Positions 43,459-52,140 are shown, counted from the stretch's first letter. The stretch is DNA of 54,574 bases from Collinsella aerofaciens (GCF_015670745.1 NZ_JADPCH010000005.1:1-54574), one strand, 5' to 3'. Notes: generated by a model not told the origin, from the letters alone. Numbers and translations are program-made.

Positions 43459-44037
43459 TTAACCGCGTGCCTTCTTTACGATCGTAAAGTCTGGAGCCAT
43501 ACTCACAACGACATCCGCCGCGCTCGATGCAAAGCGTCGACCGGCATCGAGCTCGCGTGTGACCACCGAAAGCCGAACGCCCTCGATACCCCGGAGCATG
43601 CGACCCAAAACCGGTTGCACCGGCGTATACATGCGCACGGTATGCTCGTCCGAATCGCCTCGGAAAAGCGGCGCGTGCATATTACCGATCTCCCAGCACG
43701 CATGTGCGAGCACAATCGGATCCATGCGGTCGACTTCGACCAAATAGACCTCGGCGCTGCGCAGGCGCACGACAACCGCTACGGGCACCGCGCCCGTGCG
43801 GTCAATAGCAAGCACGTCACCGTCGGCAAGACGCTCGCCATCAGTGGCATCCAGCCGGGCATTCACCGTGCGCCCCAGCTCCGTCACGCCCACAAACAGG
43901 CGCGCATCAGCCTGGTCCCAATCGAGCAGTAGCTCGTCAACTTCAAAGACGCCGCCCAAATTCCGGCGGAGCAGGAGTTCATAGGACGGATCGTTGAGAT
44001 TTCCCAAGCATGTCGTCGAAACCAAGCGCTCGGGCAT
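43459..44037 (-). CDS. UreE-like metallochaperone domain protein
   Basis: Protein of 192 residues. The N-terminal half is a small beta domain (LLLDWDQADARLFVGVTEL, DGERLADGDVLAID). The C-terminal half follows the UreE pattern: LAHACWEIGNMHAPLF, where the His matches the nickel-binding GNRH histidine of UreE, and VLGRMLRGIEGVRLSVV. There is no His-rich tail. UreE passes nickel to urease, but no urease gene is in the window. It starts three bases after the SlyD-like gene, so the two are one operon. A role in nickel delivery is inferred. Confidence 0.75.
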   Translation of the reverse strand: MPERLVSTTCLGNLNDPSYELLLRRNLGGVFEVDELLLDWDQADARLFVGVTELGRTVNARLDATDGERLADGDVLAIDRTGAVPVAVVVRLRSAEVYLVEVDRMDPIVLAHACWEIGNMHAPLFRGDSDEHTVRMYTPVQPVLGRMLRGIEGVRLSVVTRELDAGRRFASSAADVVVSMAPDFTIVKKARG

Positions 44038-44040
44038 ACT

Positions 44041-44469
44041 CTAACCCTCGACCTCGACGAGCTCGATATCAAAGTTGAGGTCCTTGCCGGCGAGCTCGTG
44101 GTTGGCATCGAGCGTCACGGCCTCGGACGTCACGTCGATGACCACGGCGGGGACGGGCATGCCGCTGGGCGTGGACAGGAAGAGCTTCATGCCCTTCTCG
44201 ATCTGCTCGATGTTGGGAACCTGCTCGGCCGGGAAGGTAATAACCATCTCGGGATTGTGCTCGCCGTAGGCATCGGCAGCAGGAATGTGCACGGTCTTCT
44301 TCTCGCCCACCTGCATGTCGACAACAGCGGCGTCGAAGCCCTTGATCATCTGGCCGGCGCCGCAGGTGAACTCCAGCGGCTCGCCGCGATCGTAGGAGCT
44401 ATCGAACTGCGTGCCGTCGTCGAGCGTGCCGCGATAATGGGTCTTGACCTTCTTGCCCTGGTTGGACAT
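44041..44469 (-). CDS. slyD: SlyD-like FKBP peptidyl-prolyl isomerase
   Basis: Cytosolic isomerase and chaperone of 142 residues. The FKBP core is KVKTHYRGTLDDGTQFDSSY and GQMIKGFDAAVVDMQVGEKK. The inserted IF domain (ADAYGEHNPEMVITFPAEQV) marks the SlyD branch. The His/Cys-rich metal-binding tail of E. coli SlyD is missing. In E. coli SlyD helps nickel delivery to hydrogenase, so pairing with a UreE-like gene is notable. GGAGGTTACC precedes the ATG at 44469. The stop is TAG. Confidence 0.9.
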   Translation of the reverse strand: MSNQGKKVKTHYRGTLDDGTQFDSSYDRGEPLEFTCGAGQMIKGFDAAVVDMQVGEKKTVHIPAADAYGEHNPEMVITFPAEQVPNIEQIEKGMKLFLSTPSGMPVPAVVIDVTSEAVTLDANHELAGKDLNFDIELVEVEG

Positions 44470-44589
44470 GGTAACCTCCGTGATAAGGGCGGCGCACAAC
44501 GCGGGCCGCCATGAACATATGGCGCTAACTATACCCTAGTCATACAATTCAAAGACAGTTTGCAAAGAAACGCTGCAACCGGAGGAACC

Positions 44590-45603
44590 ATGGCATATCC
44601 CGTATTTGACTTACACTGCGACACCGCCGACCGCATCGGCTGGGCCACGCTCGATCTCGACCTGCGCTTTACCGCGGGCACCGACGGCTATTTCCCCGGC
44701 GACGAAACGCATCCGCAAGATTTCGACCTCATCGAGGGCAACGCCTGCGCCATCTCGCTCGCAAAGATCGGCAACACGCCGTGGGCACAGTGTTTCGCCA
44801 CGTTTGTCCCCGATGAGATTCCCGCCGCCCACGCAGCTCGTTTCCAGGCGCAGATCATGGCGCATATGAGTGGCAAGGCCATGCTCAATCACGACCGCAT
44901 GGTCAACGTGCGTAGCGCCGCAGACATTCGCCCCGCGCTCAAAGACGGCAAGATCGCCTGCATCCACACCATCGAAAACGCCACGTTCTTTGCCGAGGAC
45001 CCCGCGCTGATCGAAGTGCTCAAGAGCTTGGGCGTGCTTATGTCGTCACTCAGCTGGAACGCGCAGGGACCGCTCGCGAGCGGCCACGACACCCACGCCG
45101 GCCTCACCGCCGCCGGCATCGAGGCACTTACGCAGATGGAGCACGCCGGCATGATACTCGACGTCTCCCACCTCAACGATGAGTGCTTTGACGAGGTTGT
45201 CGCCCACGCCACGCGCCCCTTCGTCGCCAGCCACTCCAACTCCCGTGCGGTTTGCGGCGTCAAGCGCAACCTCACCGACGACCAGTTCCGCACCATTCGC
45301 GACATGGGCGGCATCGTCGGCCTCAACTACTGCAGCGAGTTCCTATCCAACGATGCGACCGACAAGACCACCGCAGACGTCACCTTCGACCAGCTAGCGG
45401 CACATATCGAGCACTGGCTCGACCTGGGCGGCGAAGATGTCATCGCACTCGGCGGCGACTGGGACGGCGCCAAGGTGCCCGCTTTCCTCTCCGATGCCAG
45501 CAAGATGCCCGAATTCCAGAACATGCTCTCCAAGCACTTTGGCAAGACCGTGATGCAGAAGCTCTGCAGCGATAACGCCCTTGCCTTCTTCGAGCGTTAT
45601 TAA
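44590..45603 (+). CDS. Membrane-type dipeptidase (peptidase family M19)
   Basis: Zinc dipeptidase of 337 residues. Ligands and family blocks are FDLHCDTADRIGW, HTIENATFF, ILDVSHLNDECFDEV, FVASHSNSRAV and IALGGDWDG. Bacterial members cleave dipeptides, including those with a D-residue at the C-terminus. No signal peptide is seen, so it is cytosolic here. CCGGAGGAACC stands before the ATG at 44590. It is divergent from slyD. A hairpin follows the TAA stop. Confidence 0.92.
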   Translation: MAYPVFDLHCDTADRIGWATLDLDLRFTAGTDGYFPGDETHPQDFDLIEGNACAISLAKIGNTPWAQCFATFVPDEIPAAHAARFQAQIMAHMSGKAMLNHDRMVNVRSAADIRPALKDGKIACIHTIENATFFAEDPALIEVLKSLGVLMSSLSWNAQGPLASGHDTHAGLTAAGIEALTQMEHAGMILDVSHLNDECFDEVVAHATRPFVASHSNSRAVCGVKRNLTDDQFRTIRDMGGIVGLNYCSEFLSNDATDKTTADVTFDQLAAHIEHWLDLGGEDVIALGGDWDGAKVPAFLSDASKMPEFQNMLSKHFGKTVMQKLCSDNALAFFERY

Positions 45604-45619
45604 TTTCACATCCCTTGAG

Positions 45620-45655
45620 CGGGCCGGCATACCGAACGGTCGAAATGCCGGCCCG
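45620..45655 (+). terminator. Hairpin between dipeptidase and YgjP-like genes
   Basis: CGGGCCGGCAT pairs perfectly with ATGCCGGCCCG around a 14-base loop. It is not followed by a T run and ends 22 bases before the next start. Confidence 0.55.
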
Positions 45656-45677
45656 TCCCCAATCTGAAGGACCGCTT

Positions 45678-46454
45678 TTGACGCAGCAGTTTACGATTTT
45701 CCTACCCCGACCGGATGGGATGCCCATCCCCGTCGTCGTTACCAAAAAGCGCGTCAAGAACTTCAACCTACGCGTCACATCGAGCGGTGAGGTCCACGCC
45801 AGCGCACCGCTCGGCGCCAGCCGCGAGCGTATCGAAGCGTTTGTGAAGCGCAACAGCGCCTGGATTATCAGCCGACTTGCCCAGCGCGAGCAACGTCAGA
45901 CGACGGCACAGGAGCCGCTCAGCCCCTCGTCCATCATTGCGCTTTGGGGCAAGCCCATCACGGTACAGGACGCACTCGATCACAACTTTGTATCACCCGC
46001 ACCGCGACCCCAGCAGGCCACCTTCGCAAGTTTTATGGGTGCCGACAAGTCGAACGAACGCCCACAGGCCAAGCGGCTCGCAATCCTCGACGGTCTAACG
46101 TCCGACGAGCTCCAAGCCCACATCGACCAGCTCTATACGTCCGAGGTCACATCGGCGCTGCGCGATATTTTGCACGCGTACGAAATCGCAATGGGCGTCT
46201 CCGTTTCCCGCGTTTCCGTACGCAGCATGAAAACGCGTTGGGGCTCGTGCACGCCCAAATCCGGCGCCATTCGCATCGCACGCGAACTTGCCGCCTATCC
46301 CATCGAGTGTCTCGACATGGTTGTCGCCCACGAGCTCGTCCACCTGCTCGAGCCAAGCCACAATCAGCGGTTTCACGCCCTGCTCGACACGTACTGTCCC
46401 AACAATAGAGCTCTGTCGCAGCGGCTCAAGCAGCCGCCCCTCAACAAGCTCTAG
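45678..46454 (+). CDS. YgjP-like (DUF45) metallopeptidase family protein
   Basis: Protein of 258 residues. The zinc motif is VVAHELVHLLEPSHNQRFHA (HExxH plus downstream His), with the upstream family mark MKTRWGSCTPKSGAIRIARE. The N-terminus NFNLRVTSSGEVHASAPLGA, then SRERIEAFVKRNSAWI, is also typical. The E. coli homologue has been linked to UTP pyrophosphatase activity, while the fold is minigluzincin-like; the activity here is open. The TTG at 45678 is chosen because GAAGGA lies seven bases upstream; a longer reading starts in the hairpin. It is convergent with folB. Confidence 0.85.
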   Translation: MTQQFTIFLPRPDGMPIPVVVTKKRVKNFNLRVTSSGEVHASAPLGASRERIEAFVKRNSAWIISRLAQREQRQTTAQEPLSPSSIIALWGKPITVQDALDHNFVSPAPRPQQATFASFMGADKSNERPQAKRLAILDGLTSDELQAHIDQLYTSEVTSALRDILHAYEIAMGVSVSRVSVRSMKTRWGSCTPKSGAIRIARELAAYPIECLDMVVAHELVHLLEPSHNQRFHALLDTYCPNNRALSQRLKQPPLNKL

Positions 46455-46460
46455 CGTCGA

Positions 46461-46946
46461 CTAGCGCACGCGCTCGATCTCGACGCCGCAGCTTGCCAGG
46501 GGAAGACCGACGGGAGCCCAAGGCTTATCGAGCTTAACACGCACGCCAAGCAGCAAGGGGTAACGACGCAGCAGCATCTGGGCCACACCCTCGGCTGCCG
46601 CCTCGATGAGTTTAAACGTATGCTCGCGCAGATAGCCATCGACATCGTGGCACACCGAGCCGTAGTCAATCGAAGCGTCCAGGCTATCGTGCTCCCCCGC
46701 TGCACGCAGGTCGGCATAGAGCACCAAGGACACGATGAACTTCTGGCCCAGCACGTTCTCTTCGGGATACACGCCATGGTTAGCAAAAACCTCAAGACCT
46801 TCAACGGTGATGCGGTCGGCATGGCGCAGATCGTCATAGCTCACGTGGGGTACCGCCGTTGCGGTGGATATTTCGCCCCTTCCACGGCGGGCGAGCTCGG
46901 CGCCTTCAGTCTTGGTTGCATTCTCGGGCAGTTTCTTATTGCTCAT
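46461..46946 (-). CDS. folB: Dihydroneopterin aldolase
   Basis: Folate-pathway enzyme of 161 residues that cleaves dihydroneopterin to 6-hydroxymethyl-dihydropterin and glycolaldehyde. The pterin site and family marks are DRITVEGLEVFANHGVYPEE, SLDASIDYGSVCHDVDGYL, TFKLIEAAAEGVAQMLLRR and, near the end, VRVKLDKPWAPVG with the catalytic Lys. The first 40 residues are extra and of low complexity. AAGGAG lies ten bases before the ATG. It follows folE and an HD-domain gene on the same strand, with a 43-base gap. Confidence 0.9.
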   Translation of the reverse strand: MSNKKLPENATKTEGAELARRGRGEISTATAVPHVSYDDLRHADRITVEGLEVFANHGVYPEENVLGQKFIVSLVLYADLRAAGEHDSLDASIDYGSVCHDVDGYLREHTFKLIEAAAEGVAQMLLRRYPLLLGVRVKLDKPWAPVGLPLASCGVEIERVR

Positions 46947-46989
46947 CGCGATCGTCTCCTTCGTTTAGGACCCCGACCGCGCAAACTAA

Positions 46990-47571
46990 CTACACGCGAA
47001 TCGACAGGTTCTTTTTACCATCGCTCCAGTTGCAAGCATTGCGCGCGAGGCATGCAAAGCAAGCGCGCGACGCTTTGTCGGCTGCATAGAGCAGGCGCTC
47101 AAGCGGTTGGCTGTTCACGCGCAGCTTTCGATGGCCCAGAATGGCCGTCTTAATGGCTGCGGCATCGGCCGGCTCAAACGCCACGTCATCGGGCATGCCG
47201 CCGAGAATCGCATCAGCGACGCGTTCGCTTGCAACATCATGAGATATACCCGATTCATACTGTTCATCTTTGCCGATATCGTGAAGAAGTGCCGTGGCGT
47301 AGATGACCTCGCGGTCAAATTCGAGCTGCTCCTCGAGATTCTTGATCCACATAATGCGAGCGACATCGAGAAGATGGTCAATACCATGGCGGCAGAAGAT
47401 GCGCCCCGATTCCAACTGTGCAATGTTGCCCAGGTGCCGCCGGAACAGCCCGTTGGCACAAATGTAATCAATACGAGGCATGGCACCAAAGGGGGCCAGG
47501 CCCGAAGCCATAAAGCCGCGACGCGACGTCCCCTCGTCGGTCTTCGATGTAAAGTCGTTGACGACCCTCAT
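46990..47571 (-). CDS. HD-domain phosphohydrolase in the pterin operon
   Basis: Metal-dependent phosphohydrolase of 193 residues. The HD pattern is CRHGIDHLLDVARI (first His) and ATALLHDIGKDEQYE (His-Asp), followed by ISHDVASERVADAI and ILGHRKL. The C-terminus has a Cys group (SRACFACLARNACNW). It overlaps the folE region closely: the ATG at 47571 comes one base after the folE stop. It sits between folE and folB, so it may remove phosphates from dihydroneopterin triphosphate, the step lacking a fixed enzyme in many bacteria. That role is inferred. Confidence 0.8.
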   Translation of the reverse strand: MRVVNDFTSKTDEGTSRRGFMASGLAPFGAMPRIDYICANGLFRRHLGNIAQLESGRIFCRHGIDHLLDVARIMWIKNLEEQLEFDREVIYATALLHDIGKDEQYESGISHDVASERVADAILGGMPDDVAFEPADAAAIKTAILGHRKLRVNSQPLERLLYAADKASRACFACLARNACNWSDGKKNLSIRV

Positions 47572-47572
47572 G

Positions 47573-48130
47573 CTAACGGCCCAGCATCCTAAAGAACCGC
47601 TCCTCGAGCGCGGGATCGGTCTCAAAGACGCCGCGTCGAGCGAGCGTTACGGTCTTGGCACCAGGCTTTTGCACGCCACGCATCGTCATGCACATATGCT
47701 CGGCTTCCATGAGCACAATCGCTCCCTGGGGAGCGAGATAATCCATGAGAGCGTCGGCAACCTGCGCACACAGCTGCTCCTGCAGCTGCAGACGGCGGGC
47801 ATAAACCTCAACCGTGCGGGCGAGTTTGGAAAGCCCAGCCACCCGACCGTTAGGGATATAGCCAATGGCGGCCTTGCCATAAAACGGCAGCAGATGGTGC
47901 TCGCACAGCGAGTAGAACGTGATGTCGCGCTCGATAACCAAATCGTTCGAAGCGACGGCAAAGGTTTTGGACAGGTGCTCCTCGGCACTCTGGTCCATAC
48001 CGCCGGCGATCTCACCATACATACGGGCAACGCGAGCCGGGGTCTCCAGCAGGCCCTCACGAGTTGGGTCCTCGCCTATGCCCTCAAGCAACAGCTTAAT
48101 GGCGGTCTCGACTTTTTCCTGATCGACCAT
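47573..48130 (-). CDS. folE: GTP cyclohydrolase I
   Basis: Zinc enzyme of 185 residues that turns GTP into dihydroneopterin triphosphate, the first step of folate synthesis. Marks are [20 protein letters not shown], the zinc-binding [39 protein letters not shown] and [20 protein letters not shown] with the second zinc Cys. The ATG at 48130 follows GTGAGG. The upstream in-frame extension is unlike the family. It lies 66 bases after nrdG, so a shared transcript is possible. The stop is TAG. Confidence 0.95.
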   Translation of the reverse strand: MVDQEKVETAIKLLLEGIGEDPTREGLLETPARVARMYGEIAGGMDQSAEEHLSKTFAVASNDLVIERDITFYSLCEHHLLPFYGKAAIGYIPNGRVAGLSKLARTVEVYARRLQLQEQLCAQVADALMDYLAPQGAIVLMEAEHMCMTMRGVQKPGAKTVTLARRGVFETDPALEERFFRMLGR

Positions 48131-48196
48131 CTGGGCCTCACTTTTCCGATTTTGCGTTCGCGCTATGGTACCACGCCCTTTGGCATCGGCCACAAG

Positions 48197-48778
48197 CTAC
48201 ATAGTATGGGTCGAATAGACCGGATCGTCCCGCCAAAGCTCCACAGCGTCGCAAAGCGCAACGCCCTCGCGCACAGCACGGGCGCGCGTGGCGTTCATAT
48301 CAATCACGCGCTGATTGCTCGAGCCCCTAAAGCGCAACGAGATATCGTACAGATCCTGAACGAACGGGCCGTCCACCAACATGTCGAGGCAGGCAAGGAT
48401 ACGGTCCGTCACCTCGGTATGGTGGCGACCTCCCGGCATAAGCTCCTCGAGCACATCACCGGTGAAGCACCAAATGGTCTTCCCCGACCCCGCTGGATAG
48501 GCCGCGCGAACACGCTCGACAAACTCAACGAGTCCCGCCTGATTCTCAGGCTCCATAGGTTCGCCGCCCAAAATCGTCAGGCCATCGATAAAGGGATGGT
48601 CGAGGCTCTCGATAATCTTGTCCTCGACGGCACGATCGAACGGCTCGCCCGCAGCAAAGTCCCACGCGACAGAGTTAAAGCAGTTCTTGCACCCACGACG
48701 GCACCCGCTCACAAACAGAGAAGTACGAACGCCTTCCCCATCAGCAATGTCGAAATACTTAATGTTCGCGTAGTTCAT
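48197..48778 (-). CDS. nrdG: Anaerobic ribonucleotide reductase activating protein
   Basis: Radical SAM enzyme of 193 residues that makes the glycyl radical in NrdD using S-adenosylmethionine and reduced flavodoxin. The cluster motif is SGCRRGCKNCFN (CxxxCxxC), followed by LTILGGEPMEPENQAGLVEF with the SAM-binding GGEP and TIWCFTGDVLEEL. The ATG at 48778 has GGAAGG upstream; the longer reading crosses a hairpin. It lies 426 bases after nrdD with two large structured elements between them, so it may be expressed apart from nrdD. Confidence 0.94.
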   Translation of the reverse strand: MNYANIKYFDIADGEGVRTSLFVSGCRRGCKNCFNSVAWDFAAGEPFDRAVEDKIIESLDHPFIDGLTILGGEPMEPENQAGLVEFVERVRAAYPAGSGKTIWCFTGDVLEELMPGGRHHTEVTDRILACLDMLVDGPFVQDLYDISLRFRGSSNQRVIDMNATRARAVREGVALCDAVELWRDDPVYSTHTM

Positions 48779-48803
48779 AGGTAACCTTCCTGGGGGTCTG
48801 GAG

Positions 48804-48867
48804 CATATCATCCCGTCCTCAAACATTCTCGGCCTTCGGCCTGCGAAACTGCGGGCGGGACGATATG
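48804..48867. ncRNA. Hairpin in the nrdG leader, candidate RNA element
   Basis: CATATC-TCCCG-CC pairs with GG-CGGGA-GATATG, enclosing an inner GGCC-TTC-GGCC. It ends about 25 bases before nrdG. The function is unknown. Confidence 0.4.
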
Positions 48868-49055
48868 TCCCGGCCTCATGCAAAGGGTAACTCAATGAAC
48901 GAAGCGAACATCGAGCATAGGGTTCGAGATCTAATAAAAACTGGGTTGCGGCTCAACCGCCATCGCAAGTAAATCGCAGCTGCAGCTCGAATTATCTCCG
49001 CTAAGAACTTCGAGGAGTGAGCAGACCGCATGCCGCATCTCAGCTACGTCAACTT

Positions 49056-49193
49056 GGCCGCCCCGTAGCGAGGCCCCGGACCTTTGCTCGATATGAGTTC
49101 CGCACGAACAGGAGGCGCCAGTGGCGCCTCCGTCGTGAGCCAGGACTGTCCGAAATAGCGAGTAAAGGTCCGGGGCCTCGCTACGGGGCGGCC
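49056..49193. repeat. 138-bp element with 35-bp inverted repeats between nrdD and nrdG
   Basis: GGCCGCCCCGTAGCGAGGCC and the next 15 bases are repeated inverted at 49159-49193 with one mismatch in 35. The centre (49111-49131) is a second perfect hairpin, GGAGGCGCCA/TGGCGCCTCC. It ends 12 bases after the nrdD stop. It could be a MITE-like unit or a very strong RNA hairpin that separates nrdD from nrdG. No gene lies in it. Confidence 0.75.
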
Positions 49194-49204
49194 TGGGATG
49201 GTTA

Positions 49205-51427
49205 TTAGAGATGCAGCACGCGGTCGCGGATCTCCTCGGTTCGGCCCTGGTTCCAGAACTGGGTACCGATGTAGCCGCACGTACGACGGGCGACGTTCAT
49301 CTTCTCCTGATCGCGGTTGCCGCAGTTAGGGCACTCCCACACCAGCTTGCCGTCATCCTCGACAATCTTGATCTCACCGTCGTAGCCGCACACCTGGCAG
49401 TAGTCGCTCTTGGTGTTGAGCTCGGCGTACATGATGTTGTCGTAGATGTACTGCATCACGCGAATGACAGCCTTGAGGTTGTCCTGCATGTTGGGAACCT
49501 CGACGTAGGAGATGGCACCGCCCGGCGAAAGCTGCTGGAACATGCCCTCAAACTTAAGCTTATCGAAGGCGTCGATCTCCTCGGACACGTGGACGTGGTA
49601 GCTGTTGGTGATGTAGCCCTTGTCCGTCACGCCCGGGATGATGCCAAAACGACGCTGCAGGCACTTGGCGAACTTGTAGGTCGTCGACTCAAGCGGGGTA
49701 CCGTACAGCGAGAAGTCAATATCGCTTTCGGCCTTCCACTCGGCGCACTTGTCGTTCATGCGCTGCATGACGGCCATGGCAAAGGGCGTGCCCTCCTTCT
49801 CGGTGTGGCTGTGGCCCGTCATGTACTTGACGCACTCATACAAGCCGGCATAACCCAGACTAATGGTGGAGTAACCGCCCACGAGCAGCTTATCGATCGT
49901 CTCGCCCTTCTTCAGGCGGGCGAGGGCACCGTACTGCCAAAGAATCGGTGCGGCGTCAGAAAGCGTACCCATCAGACGCTCATGACGGCACAGCAGGGCG
50001 CGGTGGCACAGCTCAAGGCGCTCGTCGAAGATCTTCCAGAACTTGTCCATGTCCTGATGCGAGCTCAGCGCGACATCAGGCAGGTTGATGGTCACGACGC
50101 CCTGGTTAAAGCGACCATAGTACTTGGGCTTGTTCGGGTCGTAGTTCAGCGCATTGGCAACGTTGTTAAAGCCGTTGCCCGAGCGGTCGGGCGTCAAGAA
50201 GCTGCGGCAGCCCATGCAGGTATAGCAGTCGCCGTTGCCGGCGGTCTCGCCCTTCGACAGCTTGAGCTCGCGCATCTTCTTCTCGGAGATGTAGTCGGGA
50301 ACCATGCGCTTGGCGGTGCACTTGGCAGCCAGCTGGGTCAGGTAGAAGTACGGGGAATCCTCGTGAACGTTATCGTCCTCGAGTACATAGATGAGCTTGG
50401 GGAATGCCGGGGTAATCCAAACGCCGGCCTCGTTCTTAACGCCCTCGTAGCGCTGGCGAAGCGTCTCCTCCACGATCATGGCAAGATCGTGCTTCTCCTG
50501 AGGCGTACGGGCCTCGTTAAGATACATAAAGACCGTCACGAACGGCGCCTGGCCATTGGTGGTCATAAGGGTCACGACCTGATACTGAATCGTCTGGACG
50601 CCGCGACGAATCTCATCGCGCAGGCGATCCTCAACAACCTCGCGGACCTTTTCGGGAGATGCGGAAACGCCGAGCTCCTCGAGCTCGCGGGCGACCTCGC
50701 CGCGAATCTTCTGACGGCTCACCTCAACAAACGGAGCAAGATGGGTCAGCGAAATCGACTGGCCGCCGTACTGGGAGGAAGCAACCTGAGCGATAATCTG
50801 CGTCGCGATGTTGCAGGCGGTCGAGAAGCTGTGCGGCTTCTCGATCAGCGTGCCCGAGATAACGGTGCCGTTCTGGAGCATGTCCTCCAGGTTCACCAGG
50901 TCGCAGTTGTGCATGTGCTGAGCAAAGTAATCCGAATCATGGAAGTGGATCAGGCCCTCATTATGGGCATCCACGATCTCTTGAGGCAGCAGCACGCGCT
51001 GGGTCAGGTCCTTGGAAATCTCGCCGGCCATATAGTCGCGCTGAACGGAGTTGACGGTCGGGTTCTTGTTGGAGTTCTCCTGCTTGACCTCTTCGTTATT
51101 GCACTCAATCAACGACAGGATCTTGTCATCGGTCGTGTTCTTCTGGCGCTTCAGGCTCTGAACATAGCGATAGATGATGTAGTGGCGGGCAACCTCGTAG
51201 CAGTCGAGACGCATGATCTCGTCCTCGACCAAATCCTGGATCTCCTCGACCGAAACGGTGTGGCCCGCGTTCTCGCATGCCTCGGCGACGTTTTGCGCCG
51301 CATAAACCACCTGGCGGTCGGTTAGACGAGAGCTCTCCTCGACCTCCAAGTTGGCGGCGCGGATGGCATTGACGATCTTATCGATGTCAAAGACAACCTC
51401 GGTGCCGCTGCGCTTGATGATCTTCAT
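49205..51427 (-). CDS. nrdD: Anaerobic ribonucleoside-triphosphate reductase
   Basis: Glycyl-radical enzyme of 740 residues that reduces NTPs to dNTPs without oxygen. The N-terminal ATP cone begins KIIKRSGTEVVFDIDKIVNA. The catalytic barrel has FHDSDYFAQHMHNCDLVNLE, CYTCMGCRSFLTP and NQGVVTINLPDVALS. The zinc ribbon is CQVCGYDG..CPNCGNRD, and the radical glycine lies in RRTCGYIGTQFWNQGR at the C-terminus. AGAGGCAAGAGG precedes the ATG at 51427. Control by NrdR is suggested by two boxes around its promoter. The stop is TAA. Confidence 0.95.
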   Translation of the reverse strand: MKIIKRSGTEVVFDIDKIVNAIRAANLEVEESSRLTDRQVVYAAQNVAEACENAGHTVSVEEIQDLVEDEIMRLDCYEVARHYIIYRYVQSLKRQKNTTDDKILSLIECNNEEVKQENSNKNPTVNSVQRDYMAGEISKDLTQRVLLPQEIVDAHNEGLIHFHDSDYFAQHMHNCDLVNLEDMLQNGTVISGTLIEKPHSFSTACNIATQIIAQVASSQYGGQSISLTHLAPFVEVSRQKIRGEVARELEELGVSASPEKVREVVEDRLRDEIRRGVQTIQYQVVTLMTTNGQAPFVTVFMYLNEARTPQEKHDLAMIVEETLRQRYEGVKNEAGVWITPAFPKLIYVLEDDNVHEDSPYFYLTQLAAKCTAKRMVPDYISEKKMRELKLSKGETAGNGDCYTCMGCRSFLTPDRSGNGFNNVANALNYDPNKPKYYGRFNQGVVTINLPDVALSSHQDMDKFWKIFDERLELCHRALLCRHERLMGTLSDAAPILWQYGALARLKKGETIDKLLVGGYSTISLGYAGLYECVKYMTGHSHTEKEGTPFAMAVMQRMNDKCAEWKAESDIDFSLYGTPLESTTYKFAKCLQRRFGIIPGVTDKGYITNSYHVHVSEEIDAFDKLKFEGMFQQLSPGGAISYVEVPNMQDNLKAVIRVMQYIYDNIMYAELNTKSDYCQVCGYDGEIKIVEDDGKLVWECPNCGNRDQEKMNVARRTCGYIGTQFWNQGRTEEIRDRVLHL

Positions 51428-51650
51428 CCTCTTGCCTCTTTCGCGTCGTAGCCTCATTGCGCTTCAGAGCCAAACGATGCCCGGCAGGGCTTGCCCCTGT
51501 CTTGCGGCGCCGTCGCGCAATCTGTGTTCTCGATAAACCATAAGCCTCCATGCGGACATTCCCTAGAGCCAATCAAGCGGCTCAAGGACACGTTCGAAAG
51601 AGGCAGTTAAGGTCTTCGTTCTCTGTCCGCCATCTATCATACGACAAAGA

Positions 51651-51700
51651 CACATCTATATCCTGTATTCTTTTTTTAGGTCAAACACAACATATAGTGT
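51651..51700 (-). promoter_or_regulatory. nrdD promoter with two NrdR boxes
   Basis: On the minus strand TTGACC (51684-51679), 18 bases, TATAGA (51660-51655). ACACAACATATAGTGT (51685-51700) matches the NrdR consensus ACACWATATATWGTGT at nearly all positions and abuts the -35. A weaker box, CACATCTATATCCTGT (51651-51666), covers the -10. Their centres are 34 bases apart, about three helix turns. Confidence 0.75.
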
Positions 51701-52017
51701 TTCAGCAGGTCAAAGCAATTGGTCATTTTCCAGACGCATTAATTATGAGGGGTTCTTGGCAAGTCGGTAAAACGTTACCAACACGGCTACCTGCATGGCA
51801 GTTATAAAACCCCCTTAGTCAAGCCGCTGACAAATCCTACCAAAACCAAGCCGCTCACGCCAAAAGAATCCAAAAGATTATGCTTGACCAACATGTTGCG
51901 GTCACGATCGGCCAGGACGTATGCAATCTGCCGGCACCTCTACGGGATGCGAAGACCATCGCGTACAGACCTTGGATCAATATTTAGTAGCTTATTTGCC
52001 GGCATGTTTGGCGGCAT
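51701..52017. other. Intergenic region between the nrdD promoter and the tRNA-Val terminator
   Basis: No convincing gene. A small GGTAA-AACG-TTACC hairpin lies at about 51766-51779. CAAGCCGCT is repeated twice about 40 bases apart. A 63-codon frame at 51884-52075 runs into the tRNA gene and looks accidental. Confidence 0.5.
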
Positions 52018-52054
52018 AAAACAAAACAGCCCAGAGGACATAGCCTCTGAGCTG
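52018..52054 (-). terminator. Terminator after tRNA-Val
   Basis: CAGCTCAGAGG-CTATGT-CCTCTGGGCTG followed by TTTTGTTTT on the minus strand, nine bases after the tRNA 3' end. Confidence 0.88.
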
Positions 52055-52062
52055 CGAACATT

Positions 52063-52137
52063 TGGTGGGCGTTAGAAGATTTGAACTTCTGACCTCTTCC
52101 GTGTCAGGGAAGCGCTCTCCCCCTGAGCTAAACGCCC
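52063..52137 (-). tRNA. tRNA-Val (GAC)
   Basis: Full cloverleaf on the minus strand: acceptor GGGCGTT, anticodon arm CTTCC-CTGACAC-GGAAG, T-loop GTTCAAAT, and encoded CCA. The anticodon is GAC. Confidence 0.95.
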
Positions 52138-52140
52138 AAA

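Noticed and set aside
51884-52075. 63-codon plus-strand frame upstream of nrdD
   Set aside because: It runs into the tRNA-Val gene, lacks a ribosome site and has no coding bias.
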